Origin: Fomitopsis serialis
Taxonomy: Eukaryota > Basidiomycota > Agaricomycetes > Polyporales > Fomitopsidaceae
DNA length: 64,000 bases
Direction of reading: 5' to 3'
Assembly: GCF_022376445.1 (NCBI RefSeq)
Contig: NW_025954994.1
Location: 62,001 to 126,000 of the forward strand
The position numbers were made by a program, and so were the translations under genes. Shown piece after piece: positions 23,733-34,567 of the stretch. Below the pieces are notes generated by a model, which had not been told where the DNA came from, did not search any database, and was given only the letters and a program-made list of their open reading frames with translations. The first letter of the stretch is position 1, and every line of letters starts with the position of its first letter.

Positions 23733-25689
23733 ATGCTGCTTTGCCTGTGCTGTCTATGGCTCGGTCTATGCTTGAGCGTGTCGTGCGCACTGTTCGCGTC
23801 GCAGGACCGGCAGAACGTCCTCCAGGTGGCTCCTAATTCGGACAGCCATGTTGGTATTTTGGCGACTATCTCTGAGCGACTCGATGGAGAAGTAGACCTC
23901 GAGAACACATTGCTTGTAGCGGAGGTGAGCGTAGAGACTATATGATGGTCAGCTTGTTCTTTAACTCGGAACGGCAGGCGGCGAACGCGGACGTATGGCG
24001 AATAACCCGCTCCGAGGTCGACCTCTACTTCCCGTCCGTAGAAGAGTATCTCTCTTCGCCGTTCAACGATGCTTCTATTCCCCATAATACGACGCGAATC
24101 CCAATCTCGGATACCATCAGACCAACGACACGGTCCTCATCGTGGGATCTGACGTCCTTGGCCAACACGACCTTTCACGCAGAGTATCACCCGTTGTATG
24201 AGATAGAAGACTTCATCCAGGCCATGGCGGACGCGTATCCCGATCTAGTGCAGGTGGTGAACATCGGGCACTCCGCGGAGGGTCGGGAGATGGCTGCTAT
24301 GCGGATCTCGAAGCCCGGCAAGAAGGCGAAGGTGAAGCCAGGCTTCGTCTTGACGGGCGCGCAGCATGCCAGAGAGGTGCGTGCTTCATGAACCGCAGAT
24401 GCATCCGTGGGCTGACCGACTGGTACAGTGGGTCGCAACGTCAACAGTGCTCTATCTGACACATGCCTTGGTGGCGAGTTCGCCTGAGCAGTATGCAATG
24501 TCCTCCTTGCTGGACCTCTATGTGCGTGTATCCATTATCGGTCACTGAGAGCTGTACTAACAAGGCCGGCAGGACTTCTACATAGTTCCTGTGCCGAATC
24601 CCGACGGTTATGTCTATACCTGGGAGCATGATCGTTTTTGGTGCGTCTCGTGCACAGATGCTGAAGATAGCTCGTTATTGATTGCGCTGTTTTAGGTACA
24701 AGAACCGTCAGATCATCGGGCCCAACGAGAAGTGTGTAGGCATAGACATGAACAGGTAACTATCATCCCACTTCGCTCGTACGTGTTAAGATACATATAT
24801 GTTTCTCTAGGAACTGGGTACGTGCTCTACACACGACAGGGACATACTACTCACCCCCGAGATGCTCCGCAGGGCCACAAATGGAAAGCGAGAGCAGACT
24901 TCCCGACTCTCACGGCGAGCAAGAAGCCCAAGACACCAACAGACCCCTGCACGCCGTGGTACCCGGGCCATCGGGCGTTCGAATCGCCGGAGGTGAACAA
25001 CATCGCGAACTGGATCACGACGCTCCCCGCGCTCAAGGCATACCTGGACCTGCGGAGCTACGGGCAGATGCGTACGTAGACCGTCTATGCTCGGATGCGT
25101 CGTTTCCGGCTGAGTAGACGACGTATCGCAGTGTCGACGCCGTTCGCGTACTCGTGCAAGAAGACGCCGAAAGACGCGGAGGACCAGATTGAAGCCGCTC
25201 ATGGTGCTGCGCGTGCGATCAAGCTGGCGCATGGGACGTCGTTCACGGTCAGTCTTGTTTCACTATAGCGGATCATACGCCTGACGACCATCCGTTCCCA
25301 GACTGGTAGCCTTTGTTCCATGCTCTACAAGTAGGTTGTCGTGTCTAATTTCCTTCACTCCAAATCTGATATGTACCCTGTACCAGAGCACCAGGGAACG
25401 TTGTCGACTGGATGTACGCCAAGGCGGGGATCAAGTACTCGTACGCCGTCCACTTGCGCGACACCGGCACCGTGCGTCGTCGTTTATACTCCCTCCTTCC
25501 GACGCTGACGTGCTGCATGACGGTCTGTAGTACGGATTCGCACTCCCTGCGGAGTGGATCAGGCCTGTCGGCGAGGAGACGGCGAACATGGTGCAGTTCC
25601 TCGCCGAGTTCATTATGTTGACGAAGTGTAAGTCAGCCATTGCGCAGCTCGTCACGGGCCACCTCACTGATGCTTGGTCGGGGATGTAG
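23733..25689 (+). CDS. M14 metallocarboxypeptidase-like protein with altered active site (Ecm14-like)
   Basis: Starts with a hydrophobic signal peptide ([21 protein letters not shown]), so secreted or vacuolar. A propeptide-like region follows, then the M14A domain from [15 protein letters not shown]. The first zinc pair is present in GAQHARE|W, the substrate-binding segment GIDMNRNW is intact, and PSPFxYSCK-like [17 protein letters not shown] follows. Two key residues differ: the third zinc ligand, His in the usual LDxHSYxQ, is Arg (LDLRSYGQM, codon CGG), and the catalytic Glu of xxELRDTG is His (AVHLRDTG). Fungal Ecm14 proteins are known inactive M14 members linked to the cell wall, so a non-catalytic role is likely. 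Introns are about 50-60 nt; a 7-nt exon at 24811-24817 supplies NW. The last intron may be retained: TAG falls at 25687-25689, or a stop forms across the junction. Confidence 0.8.
24811..24817 (+). other. Seven-nucleotide micro-exon in the M14 gene
   Basis: GAACTGG lies between a TTTCTCTAG acceptor and a GTACGTG donor. Joined to ...AACAG upstream and GGCCACAAATGG downstream it encodes N-R-N-W-G-H-K-W, the conserved M14 segment. Skipping it would shift the frame. Confidence 0.65.
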
Positions 25690-26069
25690 AGCTTGGGTCG
25701 ATTCAGTGACTGTTCATGCTTGTACCGCGTTCGGGTTTTGTCGCGATGTGCTCCATGCATCTCAGTTTTGTCGATCTTTGTTGTACCATCTATCTCCTTC
25801 GCGTGTATTGTACTGTCAACATCTGTAAGGCTAGTCGATGATCGCTGAGAATCGTCTGCTGCTTGACTGGTATCACGATGAGACGAGCACCGGCGACATG
25901 CAAATCCGGGCGCGTTGCTCTGTCGGGCGTTAACACGCCGACTCGAGCTCAGTCTAGAGGTATTCATGGTATGAGCGGAGTGTTCTATGACTTCATTTAT
26001 CAGACAGCAACACTGGATAACACGCATTGGTAAAATGTATTGAGAACGGTAGAGCAAGCGTTCAGTACG

Positions 26070-27705
26070 TTCAGTTCGCGTACATGGGTGAGTGCCTCGT
26101 CAACCATTCCCATCCAGGACATCCGTACATTTCTTCTCTCCGGAACATGACCATGTCTTGGGGCCAGTGATCAGAGACGACGGGTATACCTTGTGGGTAT
26201 TCGATGCTATGCAGTCGCCCGTTACGGCCCGCGACCTTCAAGGTTCCGGCACCGGCGATCGCATCTTCAACGGACTCCATGAGCGCGTGCGACCTGACGT
26301 GGAAATACTCCAGTTGGCGACAAGACATCCACTGGGAATGAATAAGTAAGGATCGCGCAGGTGGAGATATAAATGCCACGGAGGACCTACAATAGGGTGA
26401 AAGGAACCTGCTTCGACGACGGGCGCATGAAGGAGGAAACCCAAGGCGGCAAGACTGCTGGGCAAGCATCGTGCCAGCGAACCCATTATATCACGCGTAA
26501 AGCGACGGGCTTTGAACACAAGCCACAGGACCTCGAGGTTCTTCAGAGTGGAAATGATATCCAAGTACTGACGGTGGTATAACCAGGGGCAAATGTACGC
26601 CAGACGCAGACGCCGCAGCCCTTGTCTGTTCGACAAGAAGTCTGAGAGCACTTGCAGATCCTCGGGTGTTAACCTGTACTCGCGGGTGTAGTCCAACACC
26701 GCCAGCGAGGTCAGCCGTGTATTGTGTTCGAACGATGAAGCTAATGCATGCAGTAGCGAGTGCGCCTGGTCGTCGATGGAGCTGATAGCAAATGATTGCA
26801 GCTGGGGTAGTTGTCCAAGTAATGTTTCCAGGGTCGCCAGACACTCTGACGGGAGGAACAGCAGCTCGAGATGGGTAAGGTTCGGTAAGCTGTCAGGCTG
26901 AATGGACCCCGCCCACATTGCCGGGATGCAGATCTCTCGCAAAGATCCCCCGTGAACGTCTATTGTAGCGTAGTTTGAGATGTGATGGTGATAATCCTCC
27001 CATAGGTTCAGATGTGTCCCGGTGAAAGCGATCGAGCGTATGCTGTGAGGCTGCGCAGGGAGAGCATCTTTAAAGCCGAACATCTGTAGAATGAGAAACT
27101 CGTGTTTAAAAAAGTGGACACGAACACTGAGCACATTGACTGGCACTCACGGGAGAGAGATTTCACACAGCAAGGGGCATGCTTTGGCAAGCATCTCGAC
27201 GATCTCCAAGGAAGGCACGGGACGCGTCCCATACCAAATGAGCGACCGCAGGTTCACCAAGTTTTGGACAGCTAATGACAAACAGTCTGTATTTATTCGG
27301 CATCAATATAGACGAAGGGATATCAACGTGTACTGCCTGACACTTACGTAGTTGGAAGACACAGTCGTCATTGCTACCACCGTGTTTATGTGCTATGATT
27401 TCCAGCCGTCTCACTCTCCGAGCAAAACCTGTGTCGACCGTAATACGATGGAGGATATCGGCGGCCAATGTAGCTCGTCTGTTTTCATGGGGTCGGAACG
27501 TTTCCGACGAGTGAGACTCGTTGTGATACCAGTACTCCCACGCTCCGATTTGTATTGTGATTCTGGAGAAGACCACAGTAATGGCAAGATCGTGAAACAG
27601 TCGAGAGACGAGAAGGCAAGAACGTCTCGTCTCCCGAGGCACGAGGAGGATGATCTGGCTCAGAATTTCAGGCGGGGGTAGAACGCAGCCATGCCCGGCA
27701 GTCAT
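26070..27705 (-). CDS. F-box protein, family member 2
   Basis: ATG at 27705; N-terminus LPPPEILSQIILLVPRETRRSCLLVSRLFHDLAITVVFSRI is an F-box-like region almost parallel to member 1. Later blocks are GSLREICIPAMWAG, LPNLTHLELLFL, STLKNLEVLWLVF and the C-terminal LKVAGRNGRLHSIEYPQG ... EEMYGCPGWEWLTRHSPMYAN, ending at 26070. Introns fall near 27345, 27150-27080 and 26410-26350. Leucine-rich tail suggests LRR-type substrate binding. It lies head to tail with member 3 on the same strand. No lesion was seen, but exon borders are approximate. Role in ubiquitin ligase assembly is inferred from the domain. Confidence 0.78.
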
Positions 27706-28373
27706 ACGGCCGCTATTTCTCCAATTGACAATCCATATTAACCATAGAATATATTATACGACACGAATGGCTCACCGTAGTCCGAAGAGGACAGCAGTTT
27801 CGACTTTGGTTCAAATGGCGCCAAGTACTGGCAGAGCGCGTTGAGCTGGGACGTATAACGTTGTTTCTTGATCCCTAGCCACGACGTAATACTTTTCAGA
27901 TAGCAAGGATTCACGTCAGAATTCGTTGCGACGATGCACCGGGATGCGAGAGTAGTTTTGAGGCAGTATAATCAATGTCGCCATGACAGAAGTGATTTGA
28001 GCTACTAGAGGCGCGTTGTGGCACGCGCGCTTGATTCTCCATGACGGCGCGAGCCCAAGTCACGGTAGGCTCCCAGGCGGAATAGGCAGAAGCACAATTC
28101 TTCAAGTCTCATACCCCAAATCCTTGTCCGACGCGAAGTGTTACTGCAAGGGCCATTACATGTGACGCTATAGTGGCATCACTACCACTGCGACGCCGAC
28201 GGTCCTCCGAGAAGACTTCATTTCGCAGTTATACCGTATGCATACTACGCATCATTTGAGAATAACATTAACGGGTACACGCTGCGTAGTACTGCTGCAG
28301 ACCGAGTATATCTCAATCCCCGTGAAAGACATCGTAATGCCCTTCTCGATAATGCCAGAAGCGTCGCTACCGG
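27706..28373. other. Intergenic stretch
   Basis: Between F-box members 2 and 3. No supported gene; it should contain the promoter of member 2 and the 3' UTR of member 3. Confidence 0.35.
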
Positions 28374-30027
28374 TCAGTAGTTCGGAAACATATTGACGTG
28401 CCTCATCAGCCATTCCCATGATCCCGCACATCCGTACTCATCCCGTCTGAAAACGACTCTGCACAGCGGCCAGCGAGCGGAGACGATCGGCGTCCCATCC
28501 TCATAGCCAATATCATACAACTGCTCGTCGCGGCCCAGCAATTTCAGCGATCGCGCACCGGTGATCAACTCTTGAAGTCCGTCATCTGCCTGGAACCACG
28601 TATGGAAGTATTCCAGCTGACCACAGCGCGACCACTGGAGTTGCGAGAGGGTGAGGTAATTATACGGGCACTTGCTGGGTACGCACCAACTGTTGGAAGC
28701 TTCCTGCTGTGAATGCTCCCCGGTAGTGGCTGTAATTGCAAGAGCAGTAAACCCACTTGGCAGTTGCTGTGCCCAGGTGTTGATCGTATTGCGAGTAGTG
28801 GCTTCTGATATATTCATTTCGACTCCCAGGACCTCGAGGTCCTTGAGAACGGACAGACCATCCAGGAACCATGCCCAGTGCTTATATTCGCAGCGAAACG
28901 AAGTGCGGAAGCGTCGCAAGGCAGGCAGCTGTTTGAAGACGTCAAAGAGCATCTGGAGCTCTCCCGATGTCAAAGCCGGGATGCGGAATTCATCTTGATC
29001 AATCAAGGCCAATGAGGTCAAACGGAGGATGCAACCTTGTGCCTGTGCCAATGCACAGAGCAGCAAGTCCACACTTTGGCGAGAGCATTTGATCGTGAGT
29101 GATTGCAGCCGAGAAACTTGCTGAAGGAATGAGCCAAAGGTTCCAAGCTCCGCAGGCGTTACCCATAGTAGTTCGAGATGCGTAAGATGGGGTAGGACAT
29201 GGGGTGGGATAGAGTCTAGCGGCAAGGCCGGATGATGGAGCTCTTGTAGGTCTCTGGCCGCACCAATGTCTACGGCAGGCACGTTTTGCAATTCCATGAA
29301 TATGTTCCCCATATGTGTTCCACTGAGAGTGACGGATTGCAGGCTCTCAATGGCGCCCAATTGAAGGGTCCAGAATGACTTGTGTCTGCAAGTACTAGTG
29401 TTATGCGGACACTAATAAATGTACAAGCTGTGCTTACGGCAGGGAAAGCCGTCGAAACAAAGGTCATGCTTTCGCAAGTGCTTCGACGATCTCCGGTGCA
29501 GGCAAGGGGCAGGGCCCATACCATACGAGTGCCCGCAGATTATGCAAGCAGGAAATAGCCAACGATAGGCAACCTAGTAAGATCGAACATTAATAACAGG
29601 ATACGGCTGGCTGATGTGCAGTCTACCGACACTCACGCAGTTGGAAGGCGCAATTATAATTGTGATCATCGTAGGCGCATACCTCTAGCCGCTTGACTGC
29701 ATTGGCAAAATATGGATCATACATGATGTGACCTCCTCCTCCCGCAGAGATTGCGTTCCGCCTAATCGCTTGCGCCTGATACTCACTTTCCGCTTCCGCT
29801 TCTGCTTCCTTGGATATGCACAAGTGCCAGTTCATTTCCTCGGGGTAATGGGTCTCCCATGCGCCGAAATGGATGGTAAGACCTGAGAATACCACACGGA
29901 GTGCGAGGTCGTGAAATGATCGTGAGACCGAAAGGCATGTTCGCCTTGCCTCTCGGGGCAGGTGGTGGATGATGTGTGCTAAAATTTCGGGAGGGAGCGG
30001 GTCCCATGGACGAGCAATTGTAGTCAT
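28374..30027 (-). CDS. F-box protein, family member 3
   Basis: ATG at 30027. F-box-like start WDPLPPEILAHIIHHLPRE then CLSVSRSFHDLALRVVFSGL, followed by an Ala/Glu-rich stretch (KEAEAEAESEYQ). A long exon from about 29390 to 28374 carries VTLSGTHMG, LPHLTHLELLWVTPAEL and VLKDLEVLGVEMNIS, and ends LKLLGRDEQLYDIGYEDG ... YGCAGSWEWLMRHVNMFPNY. Introns near 29640-29565 and 29455-29390 follow the same pattern as the sister genes. The frame appears intact. It is divergently oriented to member 4, with the TIR element at 30228-30444 between them. Confidence 0.78.
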
Positions 30028-30227
30028 CGTTGTCGTGCTATAATCTGAATCGCAAACACTTTATTGTGATTGATCAATCAATCACATTTGGATGAGGTGC
30101 GCAGACCTACCATTACTGACTCAACTTGCTAGGATCGAGAGGTTATGAGCCACTGCCACTCAACTTGAGCCACTGACTTGAGTCGCGAGGAGGAGGAGCG
30201 TCCCGAAAACGCTGCCGCATGAACCTA

Positions 30228-30444
30228 CTATATCGGTCCGGGATCTCGGCCAGGACAGGGAACTCGGTCAGTCATGCATTGCTCAAGAACGGCTGAGATT
30301 TTTGGCACAAAAGGTATGTTGCTGTGTTTGTTTCAATTACAGCTATCGACTGGTATACTTACTACACGAAACGGATAGGAACTTCACTGCCTAGGCTCGA
30401 CTGACCGAGTTCCCTGTCCTGGCCGAGATCCCGGACCGATATAG
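30228..30444. mobile_element. MITE-like element with perfect 46-bp terminal inverted repeats
   Basis: Left arm 30228-30273 and right arm 30399-30444 are exact reverse complements over 46 bp, enclosing 125 bp with no coding capacity. The ends read CTATATCGGTCCGGGATC inward on both sides. Size and structure fit a miniature inverted-repeat transposable element. I see no clear target duplication longer than a possible TA dinucleotide. Perfect arms suggest recent activity or a selected hairpin. No partner transposase is in this window. Confidence 0.75.
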
Positions 30445-30778
30445 CATGTCACGTGAACACTGTAGCGCACGTACCGACTCGTCGCTGCCGCTCGCAAGGC
30501 GCGTTCGACTTGCTTGTCTCTGCCACCAGCTCTTGTTGTGCGCTCACGTTTACAGTACACCTGTTGTATCAGTTAGAGCCTGGTAAGGGACATTCTGTTG
30601 AAGGAATACCTGGCAGGGCTAAAGGTCACTTCTGGTGCTGCAGTACTTCTAGTACTGTACCATTAGCTCCAGTGGTCGTGCCCTCGGAGCGTGTACTATC
30701 AACGCACGACAATTGTACTCAGGTAAGTCAGATCGAAGGGATATAGTTGAAGCGTTCTCATTCAGAGCTGCACAGTGG

Positions 30779-32421
30779 ATGTTTGACATGTCATCGTTAT
30801 TGCCGCCTGAACTCTGGCAAGAGGTCTTCACATGTCTCCCCGAAGACACTACGCGGACATGCCTCTCTGTATCGAAAGTATTTCACGACATTTCTCTGCG
30901 ATTTATGTTCCGCAGCGTCACAATCTTCTTTGGCGCATGGGAGTCTGCTGAGGCGAAGGAGGACGTGTACGACGCGGATAAAGTGATACTGGATGCGCTG
31001 GAGGACGATAGATCCTCCATGTCGTCCGCGATCCTGCATCGCATAGCTAGTGATCCGTCGTTCGCTGTCATCGTGCGTTCGATCGATGTCCACGCATACA
31101 AGCGTGATGGCGCCAGAGGCGCGTTCGAGCGAGGTGAGTGCGCCAATCCCAGACTCAGGCCCACTGTCTCAGCCCATGATCATCTCCAGGATGCCTGATA
31201 GAAGCGATACACTGCCTACATAATCTACGTTCGTTCACCTGGCATGGTTCGGCACCGCGCCTTACACCACAGGTTATTGACGCTCTCATATCGTCGTGTA
31301 CACTGCTGCGACACTTCTCCGCGCCGTAGGTATCGCTCACCGCCGTTGTTCGTTCTCTCACGCTGATGTGTCTGTCTATATAGACTCTCAACGCTGTCAG
31401 AACTGCCGCTGACGAAGCTGGAGAGGCTACGGTCTATTGGTTTTACATGGAAGTGGTTCTATGACACTACTCGAGGCCAGCGCTCGCGACTCGCTCCCGA
31501 ATCCCGGGACCTCGAGATTCGCTATGGAGATCTGAAAGAACTCCAGATGCCCTACACCTCGCCCGCGAACATCCCTCTGACTCGGCTCCCTCTGCTCACG
31601 CACCTCGAGCTCCTATCGATACAATCCCTGGAGGACTTCGGACCCATCATACGCCGCGTTCCGCAGCTCGAGTCACTCTCGGTCTTCTGCACCAGGCGCC
31701 AGTACGACAAGCTGTTCGAGGCGCTCGCCTTCCTCAAGTCCGACCTCCCGAACCTGCACTCGCTCTGTCTCCTATCCCGCCGGGAGGGCGCATTGGACCC
31801 AGCGCACGTGCAGATCCTCGTAGACTTCCTCAAGGATCGGAAGTGTCTCCGCCGCTTCCGCTCGACGTTCAAGTTCGCCAACGGCACGCATTCGCATTTC
31901 GTTTGGGCCATATCATTCCTGGTCAACCTCGAGGCGGTGCACTGGGACTTGCTCTCGGGGAACATCACCCAGATGTTCATACAAATTTTCGTGCAGCACA
32001 TCCCTTCCAGCATGCTCGCACTCAGTCTCGCTACGGCGGGCTCCCTCGGGAAGACCGAGCCCTTCGTCTATCTGGTGAGTCCCCACCTCGCGTCGAACAT
32101 CCTCTTGACCTCCCTGATTCCCTCTCATCGCAGTGGAGGCACTGCCCAGACCTGCGGTTCCTCTATATCCGCACATGGGGCTCCGAGGATGAGCCCATCG
32201 AGCAGCTTCTGGAAGGCGCGAAGAGCCTGCAGGTCATCGGGTACAATGGCAAGTTCTACAATGTCAAGCGGCAAGACGGGCAGCTCAGCCTGTCGCCCGC
32301 GTGGTCCGCGCGTAAGGTCGCTTTTCGCGGCCTGAGAGACTTTGGGCCTGGATGTGACAGTGGGGAATGGCTGATGAGGGGGTTGCGGATCAGGAACGAT
32401 GCAGAAGAGGAAGCGCAGTAA
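30779..32421 (+). CDS. F-box protein, family member 4
   Basis: In-frame ATGs at 30779 and 30788; the second gives MSSLLPPELWQEVFTCLPED, the usual form for this family, then CLSVSKVFHDISLRFMFRSV. Conserved middle blocks are LTRLPLLTHLELLSI, FKFANGTHSHFVWAISFLVNLEAV and, after an intron near 32073-32133, CPDLRFLYIRTWGSEDEP and LQVIGYNGKFYNVKRQDG ... SGEWLMRGLRIRND, ending at 32421. Introns near 31133-31190 and 31327-31382 follow the sister genes. GC-rich codon use differs somewhat from members 1-3, so this copy may be older or under different constraint. Predicted SCF adaptor with an LRR-like tail. Confidence 0.78.
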
Positions 32422-33146
32422 ATGAGGTAGGAGTGTAACACCCGCTATGGTACGTCCTCGGAATGTGGATTCACTTGCATACTTACTTTCATCGGAATCG
32501 GACGGCACGCTCAGGACGTGAGGACTAAATGGAATCCCCTCCTTCTCCTCCTCCTCCTCCTCAGAGTACCCGCATGTACAATACAAGGCGCTAAGCGCAC
32601 AGTTGTATCACTTTCTCGAAAGGGTTCATATCATATCGTCTGCGCCGTGGTCCACACGAATACAGTTGCCAATGCTGGTTCAGTAGACATAATGGCCGCG
32701 AGCGAAAGATATGGAAGGCTACATAGCGAACAAGACGAACCTGGTCCGGCACGGTAGGAGACTCGGACGAGCTTGCTCTCTACGAAGATTGGACGGAGGT
32801 ACCAAAGGTTTTAGTGGGTACACCGTATAGACCGTCTATAGACTATGACGCCGATTACGGATAGGTGAGTCGTACACTGACCGGGACGATCGTGCGTAAC
32901 CGCATTTTATCCCTGGATCGCAGGCAGGCAAAGCCTGCTCGATGGCTGGTCGGCCTGGGCCTACGGGGCTGACCAATTGTCGGCTGAGGCCTGAGGTCCG
33001 AAGTCATCTTCCTCGGATCGTTTACATGCACGTCTTAACAGTGACGTATGAAGAAAGATCTATGATTCCTGCCGTATTTGATACATCGTTACACGCTTCT
33101 GCCACCCTGCTTCGTACTCCAATTCGCGCTCCCGAGCGAGCCGCAC
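32422..33146. other. Intergenic stretch between convergent genes
   Basis: 3' flanks of F-box member 4 (+) and transaldolase (-). A CTC/CCT-repeat tract is at about 32538-32562. No gene seen. Confidence 0.4.
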
Positions 33147-34293
33147 TCAAGCCGAGAGCTTCCCGCGAAGGAGGTCCTTCAGCGCCTGGCCGTCCTCCGC
33201 GAACTTCTTGATGCCCTCGTGGAGCTTGTCGAACGCCATCTGGTCCTCGAGGAGCGTCCAGCGGAACTCGGGCTCGTCGTCGATGTACGTGACCTTCGCG
33301 AGGGGCTGGCCCTGCGCGGCCGCGTGCGAGTCGAGCTTCTTCGGGACGGGCGTGGTGTCGTTCTTGAGCTCCTCGAGCAGCTTGGGCGCGATGGTGAGGA
33401 AGTCGACGCCCGCGAGCGCCTTGATCTCGCCGACGTTGCGGAAGGACGCGCCCATGACGATCGTCTTGTAGTGGTGCTGCTTGTAGTAGTTGAAGATCTT
33501 CTTCACGGACTGCACGCCCGGGTCGTTGTCGCCCTCGAAGTCCTTACCCGGTGTTGCCTTCTTGTGCCAGTCGAGGATCTGCGAGCACATTGTCAGCATG
33601 AGGGGCCATCCATGATAGGAGGGGGACACGTACACGGCCGACGAAGGGCGAGATGAGCGTGACGCCCGCCTCAGCGCAGGCAACAGCCTGGCCGAAGCCG
33701 AACAGAAGGGTGAGGTTGCAGTGGATGCCGTCGTCACGCTCGAGCTCCCGCGCAGCCTGGATACCCTCCCAGGTCGATGCGATCTTGATCAGGATACGCT
33801 CACGCTTGATCCCGACCGAGTCGTAGAGCGCGATGAGCTCTTTCGCCTTCTTCTTCGTACCCTCCTTGTCGAAGGACAGACGGGCATCGACCTCGGTCGA
33901 TACACGGCCAGGGATGATCTTGAGGATCTCCTTGCCGAACTCGACGAGCTGTGGGGGGCGTTAGGGTGCTGCCGGTAGAGCGGAGGCTGATGAACGCACC
34001 AGACGGTCCATAGCCGCGCTCGTCTGGTTCTCGAGGTCACCACCCTTGTCTTTGCCGTACTTCACGGCCGCGTCGATGAGACGGGCGTAGCCCGGCTTGC
34101 CCGCCGCCGCTAGAATGAGCGAGGGGTTGGTGGTGGCATCCTGGGGCTTGTACACGTCGATTGCTGCACATCGATGTCAGATCGTCCCATCGGGTCGCCG
34201 ACCAGAGGGCACGCTGTACTCACACTCGAAGTCACCGGAGTCGGAGACGACAACGGTGCCGGTTTGCTTGAGGTGATCGAGAGAGGTAGTCAT
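33147..34293 (-). CDS. TAL1: Transaldolase
   Basis: Cytosolic enzyme of the non-oxidative pentose phosphate pathway; it moves a dihydroxyacetone unit from sedoheptulose 7-phosphate to glyceraldehyde 3-phosphate. Four exons (34224-34293, 34000-34163, 33634-33948, 33147-33578) give 981 nt, 326 residues, the usual length. N-terminus [35 protein letters not shown]; the Schiff-base lysine in [13 protein letters not shown] at about residue 133; [42 protein letters not shown]. All are family hallmarks. A TATA-like stretch at 34351-34360 lies about 60 nt before the ATG. Strong codon bias toward C/G at third positions fits a highly expressed gene. I am confident of this assignment. Confidence 0.97.
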
Positions 34294-34350
34294 GATGGAT
34301 GGTGGTGAGAGGTGAGAGCAACTGCGGTGACGGTGTCGAGGCCGACGCGC

Positions 34351-34360
34351 GAATATATAA
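34351..34360 (-). promoter_or_regulatory. TATA-like box of transaldolase
   Basis: TTATATATTC on the coding strand, 58-67 nt upstream of the ATG, at about the same distance as the TATA-like boxes before the FtsJ copies and the gene at 52.3-53.0 kb. Confidence 0.45.
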
Positions 34361-34549
34361 GCAGGCGGATGGAGGGGCGGCTCAACCAAGCGACGTGTGA
34401 TCTCATACCCAGTCGGCTCGGTTCGGCCCGGGGCTACTCTGGCTACAACCCCGCGTCCCCACGACGTTAACTCTCGAGGCTCGGAGGCTCCTCCCCACCA
34501 CCATCCTGCACATCTCCGCACCGGGTCATACGCGAGTCAATATTGAGTC

Positions 34550-34567
34550 ATAATTTTTAAAAATTAT
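34550..34567. repeat. Perfect 18-bp AT palindrome
   Basis: ATAATTTTTAAAAATTAT, a perfect palindrome in otherwise mixed-base DNA, about 260 nt upstream of the transaldolase ATG. Confidence 0.5.

Noticed and set aside
32538..32562. CTC/CCT-rich tract
   Set aside because: Ordinary simple-sequence DNA in a 3' intergenic region.
33078..33656. Plus-strand open frame of about 190 codons rich in Leu, Val, Arg and Glu
   Set aside because: It is the antisense shadow of the GC-biased transaldolase exons.
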